DNA of 64,000 nucleotides from Chamaelirium japonicum. Taxonomy: Eukaryota; Streptophyta; Magnoliopsida; Liliales; Melanthiaceae. The DNA lies in the NCBI GenBank assembly GCA_947650365.1, contig OX393549.1, positions 95,442,195 to 95,506,194 on the forward strand, in the 5' to 3' direction. Position 1 is the first letter of the stretch, and each line of letters opens with the position of its first letter. The position numbers were made by a program, and so were the translations under genes. Positions 22,901 through 34,900 of this stretch are shown piece after piece. Under the pieces are notes generated by a model. The model searched no databases. It was given only the letters and a program-made list of their open reading frames with translations, and had not been told where the DNA came from.

Positions 22901-25900
22901 AGGCTTACTTTTTTGGTGCCACAGTACCCTGAAGTCCTCTTATACTCTTTCTGCTGCAATTATTTGTATCAGCAAAAACATTCCTTCTTTTAGCACCTCT
23001 GGCCAATTGGTATAAGCTGTCTCTAATGCACAAGTTTGTTCTAATATCAAACTGAAATAAAAAGGAAAAGGTTAGCTCGGTAGTGCAAATATTTTGTGCA
23101 CACGCACAGATATAGATTTTCCTAATTTTAATGGCTAAAATCAGGAGAACCATTTATTTCCCAAAAATATATTGATTGATTCAATTCATGAAACTATGCA
23201 TGAGTGGTAGCACTTAGTACAAGGAATTAAAGGAAATAATCAATACACGCAGATGATGAGCATGTAGTAGCAATCCATCTACCAGAAAAGTGGAAGCAGC
23301 TTATGAGCCTTCAGTAGGCTGCATTGATTGGCACGGTCAATGATGGCTAAGCATATAGTTTATCCATGGTGCAGAACATGAACAACAAGTTTATAGGCAG
23401 GGGTACTAGAACAACAAAATGCTAAGGCCATGGTGAACAAATACCAACATATGCCGACCCCAAATAGATGGGGCATGGCTTGATGGTTTTATAAACCAAC
23501 ATATGCATGTTGCACTTGTGTGCATTTATATAGATCTCCATATAAAGAGTTGTTTTTGCATAAATATGCATGCAAGTGGTAGCCAATTTACATTGAGATA
23601 CTGTTAATGGAACTACATAGCACAGGCTCAAGAAGAATTAGCTATACCTGATCCATTACATCCTGAAGCTGCCTAAAACTGGTTGCTTCCAGTAAGATAT
23701 CATCAGGACAAACAGATGACATACAGGAGCTTTCCTGTACTCTTGAAGAATGTATCTCGATTGCAGGTTCTAAGCTTACGGTCTCAACACTGCTGTTGGC
23801 TCTTATTTTGTCTTCATATCCATGATGTTTTTTCGCATGCATGTGTTCAGGAATCATAGTGTCACATAACTCATGTCTATCATGCAGTTTTTTGAACTTC
23901 TCATTTGGTGCCATCTCACACCTTTCATCAGGCAACTTTTCCATGCATTGCGGGGCATGGTTTATAAAATTATCCGAGGATCTACAAGAAGAAAGATCTG
24001 TTGCGTTTTCATATTTAATACTTGACGTTTCCTGAGGAAAAGAAACTTGATTGGTAGGACAGCTGTAATCCAATGGTGGATAAGGATTGAAAGAGTGCGT
24101 GTAACTTGAAGTGGATGCTCCCAAGAAATGCTTTTGCTTGGAAGAATCTTGAGAAGAATGAGTTTGAGTGAAAATAGGAGAAGAGAGAAACTCCTGATCT
24201 GCATATGGTTGCATTTCCTTTTCTTCTGGTGAGCATCGATTTTCCATCTTTTTTAGATGCATATCAATCTGCAGATGTCAAATTGGGATAATCAAAGAGT
24301 CAAGAGTGCAGAGATATTTTGCAGTTGAATGCTTTTCTTAGACAACACATTAAAACATAAACCATCATGATGAAAGAAACCTGCAAGTTTACATCCGAAT
24401 ATGACATTACTATACTTTAGATGGTAATATATCATCCCAAATAAAAATGCACAACATTCCAATAGCATATCAGTATCTACCCTGATTTCAAACAAACATA
24501 AAGAAACAGACAAATGCTTTGGTACGTATACAGGCTATGTTAAGATATTATATCTTTTTTTTGTTTTGTTAAGATATTATAGCTGGAATACATTAAAAAT
24601 GAGATATCAAAATAAAAACATAGCACATTGGTTTGAGGAGCAACAAATGACCATTTAATTCAATTGCAAAGTTGCAATCCATTTTGACTGCACAGAACTA
24701 TATAAGAGCATTAGTAAAATTAGACTTCCAAATATCGTGTGCCATTAGAAACTATGGTCCAAGGGAGGCACAGTATTATAAATTCAATTATTATTTCAAA
24801 ATGGAATGCTCATCGCTTGTATTCCATGGACACTGTTTGGATTGATTTTGATTTTTGTTCATGATTAGTGTAGATACCCTTGGCTATATATTATAGAAAA
24901 TATGCCCCGGGTATGTTAGAGAATTTGCTTTAATGGAGGGCATATTTAGATATCGCAAATTTGAATATCATTGTACCCTTTTTTTCATATTGAGATAAAC
25001 CGAATTTTTATCCTAAGTGTGTTTAAACACAATTTTCTAAGGCGACAGATTTTTATTTTTGGTTCTAGTAGTGGTGTTGGTCTTTTTTTGCTTGGTCGAT
25101 GTACCCTCAGTTTTCTTGCACCTATATGCCCACCAATAACATGAAGATGCTAAGCGCAATTGAGCGAGCATCTACATATCCTTAAGGTCACCAGCTATCA
25201 TTTTTTCTGCTTCAGTTCCTAGTTGTCTGGATAAAAGTTGTCTTGACTGTAGGTTATCTTAACCAAACTCCATCAAAAGTTATTACGAACGCCACTTGCC
25301 ACTCCTTTAAAGCATTTTACATGGTTATCATCCTACAATTTTCACCTTTGAACTATGGTTGTACATGCTTTGTTCTTCCTTTTACTAAACAGGTCAATCG
25401 AACCGCTCGATCTATTGTCTTTCTTGGATACAATATTGAGCATAAAGGGTGATGCAAGAGCATCCCTGGATCAATCAAACTAATTAACTATATGGCACTT
25501 AAATGCCAAATTTTTGTTTATTTTAACCACTCAGGAAATTTTAGGTGTCATTAAATAGTCAGGTTGAGTCCTTTTTTCATGTTAGTGGGCTAGGAATATT
25601 TTGTCTTTTTAGATTTTTCTAGATCTTTACATGGGTCTAGTGTTATGCGTGCAACTTTTGGTCAAACTTTGGCTACATCTAAATTTTGGAGAAGTTTAAT
25701 TGAAGAAAGATAACCATGGATGCTAGCTTGAGATAAATCAATAATTACATCTGACTGGGGAGTGGATAAAGAAGGAAACTTGAGGAACCAACTAAGAATA
25801 AGTAACGGGAAAGAATCTGTGACTCTTTCCCCCATGTGGACCCCACCCATGGGAGAAAGAGCCATGAATTTTTTTCCTGATCCTCTAAGAAAAGAAGAAA

Positions 25901-28900
25901 TGAGGAAAAGAAGATGGTGGAAGGCGTAACCACAGCACCAAAAGCCAATTGAATGCACTGGATTAAAATGAGGCTAAATCGATGAAGAAGATCACTGAAC
26001 TATGCTAGAAATCAATTGAACCAGCTAACTGGGAGCTGAACAAGCTAAAAATCAGTAGCACTAAAATCCAATTGTTTGCACAAGAGAAATGGCATGGAAT
26101 CGATGATGAAAACCACCGAGCATGCAAGAAATTAGTTGAACTAGCTGAACTAGCTAAATCAGCATGCAATGGTTGAAGCCGAGATGTTCTAGCCTAGTTG
26201 CATGAGTTGATGCAAGTAAAATCCTTCTCAGAAGTCGAGGATAGGGACCCAAAATTTGGCAAGTTATAAAACCCAACTATATTATGGGGTCCAAGCATGA
26301 ATCTGCCCATCAATATAAAAGGTCCAAATATTCCACCCAAACCAATCCAATAGTGGATATGCGGTCAAAACCCTAAGGTCTACCCTTCTCCTTCTAAACA
26401 AAGGAAGGTGGCAGCGTCACAAATGCAAATAGGTTTGGAGGTGAGATGATGGCAATGATGATATGGACGCAAACTGAGATGGCGATACAATGTAAAATGG
26501 CACTGAGCTAAAGATGGGTACATAAGAAATAGAGATGGCGATGCAGCAGAGGAAGCGCCATTGGGAAACGACCATCAACAATTGCAAAGGTTCAAGCAAC
26601 CAAGGGGTTTCTTTTGGAAACGAAACTGTCATTATGGTGGAGAAAGATCCACGCATTGAAGGATTTACGATAGTTTATAATACAGTTAAAAAATCCCCTC
26701 TAGCAGAAGAGAAACTACGGCCAACTACATTAGTCATCTGATTGCAAAAATCTATGTAGAAGCATAGAAACTGGGTCTAAGAGAAGATAAGAAGCTCAAT
26801 GATTTTGTTGATATTGGACAGGGAAGAATGAATTTAACCATTGAGCTTCTCCGTTGAAGGAAGAACATGATCAACCATAAACTCTCCCGCAGTAAGCAAT
26901 GATGATAGCCATAAAGAATAAGAAGAGACCTCGTGGGACTATGACTGATGAAAACCTTTAGAGGATGGTAGGGTGTTTGTCAATTTACAACTGAGATGGA
27001 CGACATATGGAGATATGACTTGGAGACCATCTTATCTTGAGGAGGAATGTTGGGAATGTGTATCCCAAATCTAACGATTGAAACCATCTATATAACATGG
27101 CACGGCGGTCTACAAGCTGACTAGACAAAATAGAACAAGCTGACTAGACAAAATAGAACAAGCTGACTAGAAAAAAACGAACAAGCTGACTAGACAAAAA
27201 TGAACCGAATAGATCTAACCATTCATTCAAAAATCAACGGGTGATCTCTATTCCCCCGTCAACCAACTCCCTCCCCTTGGTTTCAAATCCCAGCCCATTT
27301 AAAACCATCCCTAAACCTGGGCGTTGGATCCCTAAAATCCCAGCCCATTTAAACTGCACTAAACCTGATCATCCATCCCGTGATTGTTGTTCGCATCAAC
27401 GGCTATAAACCCACGCACACACTAGGCCCTACAGTTACACCAGTCAATCCCTAAAAACCCTTAAAGCCAGCTGAAATTTCAGCTGCCCCAAACCAATAAT
27501 CGATCTCGAGGAATCTGTTCGAATAGGGACAGCTGTGATTGATCGGTTATAGGAGGTTTCTGTGAGATCCTGATTTCGTGGGGATAGAGTTATACTTGGT
27601 TTCCAAAATTAGGAGTGAGACATCAATTATAAAAAAAAAACCTGAAAAGAAGAGAAGGGGGGACTCCTTACACCTCTGTCCGGCCTGACCTAACCCAAAC
27701 CGTCGCCGGTCCTCACCATGGCCTCCGACAACGACGACGACGACGACCGCCCCACCCCCAACAATTTCCACCTTTAAAGATGCCACGAGGCCTCCTACCC
27801 TTTAAATCTCGAGATCGTCGGACCCTATCCCGCTTTGCGAGCCTGCAACAGTTGTACAGTCCCTTGTCCTTGCTCGAATGGAACCGCCACGTCGAGACCA
27901 TCTTCGACGTCTTCTTTTGCTCCCTCTTGAGCATCACCCTCCACCATGAGCAACTGCAATCGAGGGACGACAAGGTTGTGGCATAATGAAGCTACACAAC
28001 TTTTAGATTCATAAGCCTATACACTACGGGACTATGTACTGGACTTAAGACATCATCATATGAACAATAGATAAAACAGTACAACACTACACCATCTCTA
28101 ACACACTATTTCTAGGAAAATAATTGGATAAATAAAGGAATCAAAGAAGTGAAAGATAAGAAAATTTGACAGATTTTATGGATGGTTAGAATGGAAGTCA
28201 TGGATTTTAAGATTAAAGTATAAAGATAAAATAATGAAAATTGGTATATTACACATTTAGCTCTTAGAACTTTAGAAAGGTTCTGCTTCTATAACTTAAG
28301 AAGAGAGAGAACATCTTAAACCTTCAGATCAACATTTTCTTCCAAACTAGAACCTTCCCAAAGTTGATTGTAAATATTAAAGATCTATATGCTCTATAAT
28401 CTCGTAATTAATAGGCAATCAAGACTTGTTTCAACAATATGGGTATCTTCTCGGCACTCTACAGGCTACCTCTGTTGTCACAGCACGCTTTCCAAAATGG
28501 AAGAAGGAATGGAATTGCCGTGAATGCTTATCAATTATATTCCATACACTGTAATTCAGTCATCCAATATATCTGGGGTTCTTATAGTATTTTACATGAG
28601 TAAAGTATCTAAAACAACCTTTGTATTGAATAAATAGCTAGTATTTTTCTTAAGATCAGTCAATGTTAAAATCGGGTTTAAAAAGGAGGTGGAGAATTAA
28701 TTTCAATTGTTGGATAACATAACAATAGACACTGTAACAATCAGCAAATTCTGTACTCGTCCAATAAAGAATTATAAAAAATAAACCACCAGGCTCTTAC
28801 CATATCAGGGTCCTCACATCCATTCAATACATGTGCACCGTTAATCTGGGTAAGGGGTGATATTAGGAACCCATCCCCTTTGTCATACACCTGAAAAAAT

Positions 28901-31900
28901 AGATATTGACCAGATATGGAGATCAATAGATCAAAATGGCAAGTGATTGATAGCAAAAATTAGATAGTTTACTACCAACCTTTTCTGTAGGTGCAGATTC
29001 ACCCTTATATTCAGCACCAGTATCCAACCAACCAGCATGTGATTGATAGCAAAAATTAGACAGTTTACCATGATTACCCATTGCTTGATCACTTTTAGGG
29101 AAAATGTTGGTGTATGCACCATGATGGCCAGATATATTATTCAGTTCATTCAACTCTAAAAAAGTGGATAGTAAGCCTGACTCTAAGGCAACTTCTGAAC
29201 CATAAATAGTATCTGAAGAAGATGAAAGCCACAACAAATCATCTTCAGTGCTCAGGTGGTCTTTCCCAATTGTTGTATCACAATTTCTCCAAAAACTAAA
29301 AAGAAAAAATAAAGTAAAAAACCATGGCAAAAATCTTGACAGCACTATAGAAAAGGAGAGTTCAGATCCAAAATAACAAGTCTGAAATTACCTGAACGTT
29401 TTGTTAATATCCTCGAAATTCCCAATGCCAATATCGGGCAAGTGGCAATGCATGAGATCATTTTCTCTCTCCTTGTTTTCATTTTCGCAAAAGCCATGAT
29501 TAGGAACAGCCGGAGGAATATCGCCGAGTAACAAATGGCAGCTTCTGCTGCCATCTATAGAAGCCATACTTTCGATGACAGGAACTTGTATGAAAATATT
29601 ATCTGTATCTCCATTGCAGTCATTGACAAGTTCATCAGAGCTTCTAGCACCCTGAGAAGCTGAAGCAGATGCATTGGAGATGAACTTAGTATCACATGAT
29701 GCTCGAATTACACTATCAGATGCATGAGACAGTGAACCCTTCAGTACATTGGAGCTTCCATCATTCAACAGAGAATGAAAAGATTCTTCTTTCATCCGAA
29801 GAGCTGATCTAGTTACAGATCTGCTACCATCTGCACTCTTTCCAACATTTTCCACTTCATGCCATGTCTTCTTATGGATGTCGCCATGACCAATAAATTC
29901 ATTCACCTGCTCACCAACTTGAGTAGGGACTATATGATCATCACGGGTACAAAATTCATAACAAGCAATATTTTCAAGCTGCATGAACCAATATAATATG
30001 TCAGCCAAAACTATATGAAATTAACCATACACAAACAAACAAAACTCCCAACAAATATTTAGCATGAATCCATGATATCATTATCTATTGTCACTAAATC
30101 AGTTTTCTAAAAACGAACACAAAGCATGAGATTTGTTTTGAAGTGTTGTAAAACTAAAAGACCTAAAAATGATATTAATAAACAATTCTTGCCCTACACT
30201 TGTACGAAATAGACAATAATGTAAGCAACTGTTACAGACAGTTATACTAGCCTTACTTGCTAAATGCATTACAGCAGAGCCATGTTCATCATGGTAACAT
30301 CGATGCACGCCTATAGATGTACTGAATATTCTAAGTTAGTACATACATGCACCCATTGTGTGGTGGCATGCTCATCTAGGTACCAGTCCTGTTATTGTCT
30401 ACAAATTGGCAGATGTCCTAATGTAGTAAGTATTCAGCCACTCAAGAGTTACAGTTGCAGTGCCCATATCATGTCTGTGGCCTTTGTTTGAATTTTGGAA
30501 GTCACCAACCAACCTATTGGTAGAATCCACCAAAAATCATCTAAGTTGAGAGGAACTTTAGAAAATTGGAGCAAACCGCAGTTGGAATCTATCATTGTCA
30601 TCCGTTATCAAACCACAACCAAAGGAAGCTGGTTTGAATTACCCCATGGGTTTTTTTTGTTTTTTTTGTCTTTTTTTGAGAAATCCCTCTTGTGTAGGGG
30701 GGGGGGGAAGGAAAACAAGCAACTCCATACAAGGAAACTCCAGACAGCTACTCGAAGGATCTCAGCAAGCCTTCCTTCAATGTGCCAGTAATGGGGATAG
30801 CTCAGACTTTCACTGTCTCCTCAATGAGTGAACAATGTCGTCACTCATCAGCTACCTCTTGTCGTTGTTTCCCTAGACTCTGGTCACCTCATGCAGACCA
30901 CCACCGGAAAGAGCCTCTAGACTTTCCTTACCTCCACTCATGTCCTCAAGCATTCTAAGACCTCCATTGCATGCTATTTCTATTTCTGTCATTAATTGAC
31001 AAATGAATTACCCAAACGAATCAACCCAATTAGACTTGGACACATTCTATAGTCACACTTCTTCATAAGCCTTCTCAATCTCATTTTCATCCTATTTCCT
31101 CTTTCCCAGTCATGGATTTATGGTTAATAAAGTTTTATTAGGATATGTTTCACAGGTTAAGCTGAGATCCCTGTGCATGAACAGTATCATAATGATGCAG
31201 ACTCAACTATCCTAAACCTTAAATCGTTGTGATCAAGATTTACTAAACCCTAATTACCACTGGTCCATGATTCTATTGATCTATTTTAGGCTTTTCTCCA
31301 TCCTGTATGTTGAGCCTGCAATATTGGAGTTCACTTGTTTATCCGCCTATATGCAAATATTGGCTTCTATTTCCTTTGTATATCCACTAATAATCCAGGC
31401 TTTTAGTATCGTAACTGACTTTAATTTAATGGACTCGAATATGTGCCTAATACTTTGTTAATTTAAGGGATACATCTTTCAGTCCCATGATAAGAGTTTA
31501 CTCTCTTACCTGGATGGTATATATCCTATTTTTTGGTGCTTGACTCCTCCTTCACTAGTTTGTTTGCCCCATTGGGCTCACATGCATTACATGAGACTCA
31601 CCTTCTTCCACTTGTCATTCAGTCCTCGGCTTATTTTGTCCATCAACCTTCAACATTCTTGATTCCTCTTGGTATAGTTTGTCCTCGGCTCAAACTATTG
31701 TTGGAGTAGTTCACTCTTCATTTGTTAATCATGCATTCTTCACTCAAACTATCGTTGGAGTAGTTCACATCCTTGACCAATTCTATCATCCATGCTTCAA
31801 AATCTCCTACCATAATGCTTCTTTAGACTTTTTTGTTTTGTCCCACATTCAAGTCAGAATTTAAAGCTTGAGGCACCTTCTAGGGTCAACAATTCCCTCC

Positions 31901-34900
31901 ATCTCGAAGCCCATTTTCTTTCTTCATTATTCATGGAGTCATTTCACGGGTTCATGATGTTGGAGCATCCTCAACTAGTGAGGAAGAACAAACTTCTTTG
32001 TTAAGGAAATAAAGACCAGTCCCCTTGTGGATAATTGTAAGGCATGTGATGACTAAGTGGTTTTGATTTGTTAGATTTTAGTGTGTCAGAAAATCATATT
32101 AAAATACATATCAAGTTGTAAGTGGATCAAAACCAAGTCACTATTGAGTTCAAGCCAAAGTTCCTTGGTGAAGCTACTCCAATTCAATTGCAAAGGCAGA
32201 TGAAAGACATGGATAAAAGCTTTTTCAAGCAAGGTTTAAAACACGGGTATCAATCTGAATCTGACCGAGTTGTATCGGCCGATACGGATCGGTACGGTTG
32301 AAGCCAGTACCAATCTCATTCTTTCCCAAAAAAAATCATATAAATTTTAAAAATAATCCTAAAAAATCAGAAAAAAAAATTTCTAAAAATTTTGCTAGTT
32401 TCATACGATAATTGGGAAGCGAAAATGTGACAATGATGATTTTCGGAATAAGATGCTAGATTTAGCTGATGAATTGCTTGCAAGGAATAAAAACCACTTA
32501 TCTGCAACAAACCCAAATATTAGAGTAAATATTATCTCGTCACATAAACCACTTTTTAGAACCATGTTGGCTGAGTATCTCAAACAGTAGGACTCTCGAT
32601 AACGTGGAGTACTCTGTAAGCTGAAGAGAGATGTTTAGACCCGAATATTTCGATGGTCAAATGTTATTGTAGCCGTCAATGTTCACCGAGTATAATGCAA
32701 CCAAGAGGATTCCTTGGTCATGAACATGGCTTCATTGGAGCGAGATGTGTTTCGTACGGAACATTTCAGGAGTTACAAAGCTAATGTTGACAATAAAGAT
32801 ATTATCAGATGTTTGAAGCCGAAGGAAAAGATAGATTTTGTAAAAATGTAAAGCAAAAAAAGACGTGTTGACAGTCTATAATATCTAGATGACGGTTTCC
32901 CTTTTATCAGTGCAAGCCTTCAAAGTGGTGATATTGCCATTGAGAATGTTGCAAAGTCCGGAGAGGATCATAGTATCAAATTGAAACGTAGGAAAAATTA
33001 ATGATCCCTTTACCTCACATCATACTTTTCATCACAATATAGTGCCATACAGGACCAAGGATTACAAATTTGTAGGACCTACTTTAAGTTACATCAACTT
33101 TATGATACACGATGACAAACCGACTAAACACACTTTAATACACCATGACAAACCGACAAAACAGTTTTGCAGGAAATTATGTTCAGATTTAGAATTTTAA
33201 AAGCAGCATTAGGAGCATAATTCTAAAAGCAATATTAGGACTAACAAAGGACTACGCTAGTGTCATTGCAGTCGACGACTTTAGTCTGTACAGACTATAC
33301 TAATGCATGTGTTCCTTGTGGAATCCTAGGCTAATGTAGCCTACAGGACGACATGGGTGTATGGTGCAGATGATTATATGAATGGGTGCTTTAGTGCTAG
33401 TGGTTACATTAGCCTAAGATTCTCCCAGAACAAATGTGTTAGTAATTAGTACAGTCTGTACATACTACAATCGAGGACTGCAGAGAGGCTAGTGTAGTCC
33501 TTTCATTAGCTTCTAATATTGCTTTTAGAATTTTGCTTTTAATGTTTCTTTTAGAATTCTGAATCTGAATAGGACATTTTTTAATATGGGCCTTCGGTAT
33601 ATCGTGCAGCTCCAATACATGTACGTCCGTTGTTTTTTAGCTGCATCCGCCTTCTGGTAATTTTCATGAATTTTCCTCTTCGCGGCCTCTAACTTTGCTC
33701 AAAGAGAATTCTTCAAAGTTATTCATGTTCTATTGAGTAGGAGGAAGAGGGGGCCACTTTCTGCAGACTGCAGCGAGGGGGGCTTCACGATCTACTGAGT
33801 AGGAGGAAAGGGGGTCACTTTCTACCACATAGAAGGGGAGCTTCACGGTCTGCTGAGGAGGAGGGAGGAGGGTCACTTTCTGACATGTAGAAGGGGGACT
33901 TCACGTTATGCTGAGTAGGAGGGAGAGTGGTTACTTTCTGTTGAGTTAGAATAGGGGCTTCACGTTATGTTGAGTAAGATGGAGGGGGGGGTCATTTTTT
34001 TCTACGTAGGAAGGGGGCATCACGTTCCGCTGAGTAGAAGGGAGGGGGGTTACCTCTTGCTGAGCAGGAATGAGGGGCATAAATTTTATTCAATAAAAAC
34101 GGGGGGGTGGGGGGGGGGGGCTTCACTTTTTGCTGAGTAGGAATGATGGGCATAACGTTTTATTGAGTAAAAATGGGGGGGCTTCACTTTTTGTAAAATA
34201 TTATCTTTTCCGGTGTAGAACTTCTCAACAATCCGATGCAGTAGTGATAGACCCAGATTGCTTGATGGCCATGTGCGAACCAACAACAATCTGGATCGGT
34301 GGAATGTACGGTGTAGGCTGGCAGGCGGTGTGCACAAAAGCGTCGGGCGTCATGTGGTGCGAATGAAGCTGACTAGATAATTGGGGACCTGAAACATGGA
34401 TGAAACAGGCAACGGGTCTTATGGGTCTGGGTGAGAAAGTCAACCTGGCTCTGATACCATATCACCAATAACCCTAGGATAGAGAGAGATAAGGAGGAGG
34501 AGGAGGAGGCTAGGGTTTTGGGGGAGAATGAATATCTTCTCACTAGGGCCAATAAGCCAATATATAGTGTCCTCATGTGGGGCTTATATAGAGAGAGGAT
34601 ATGTGTTGTACATATGACTAATACTGAAATAATAAGTTTTCAAAAAAGAATTCAATTATCCACAAGATGATTCTATTGAAACCATGGAATCAAATGTCAA
34701 CAAATCTCCTACAAAATCATCGAAATGTCTTTTTTTTTAAGGTCTAACATAGAAATTGACTGAATTTTTAATTGTATCAATTTTTAATCCGACATAACGA
34801 AATGTCGGCCGAAACGACAAACAAGTGACCAACATCCGATATTCTGTCTTTTTTCCGGGCTTCACTAATTTTTTTTAAACTTTTTTAATAAAAATCTCAT

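Larger units (their letters stand above)
17123..22908 (-). other. LNK1: LNK1 intron 6 (5.8 kb), packed with retroelements
   Basis: Donor GTAAGC at 22908 and acceptor TTGAGCAG ending at 17123 bracket this intron. It holds a complete TRIM (17288-17635), a dead LINE (about 18235-20243) and a Ty3/gypsy pol remnant (about 21290-22060). The stretch 17641-18230 and the stretch 22160-22908 are AT-rich without recognised features. Confidence 0.8.
24269..28800 (-). other. LNK1: LNK1 intron 4 (4.5 kb)
   Basis: Bounded by donor GTAAGA after GATATG (28800) and acceptor CATCTGCAG (24269). It contains a copia integrase remnant at 25240-25452 and a Helitron-like 5' end at 27087. Between 25453 and 27086 there is only non-coding DNA, with two loosely related ~110-bp stretches around 25980-26170 (TTGAACCAGCTAACTGG, TTGAACTAGCTGAACTAGC). 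Confidence 0.8.

Noticed and set aside
27547..27986. A host gene in LNK1 intron 4 (frames on both strands)
   Set aside because: Short, mutually overlapping, no recognisable domain or splice structure; kept only as possible captured DNA.
29388..30008. LNK1 start at 30008 ([10 protein letters not shown] read directly into exon 2)
   Set aside because: An acceptor TTCATGCAG lies between it and LENIACYEF, and the MSDWSFKE exon at 35336-35359 joins in phase and matches the family N terminus better.
32420..32590. Possible gene fragment in LNK1 intron 1
   Set aside because: About 55 codons are open on the plus strand, but no domain was recognised and stops follow; evidence insufficient.
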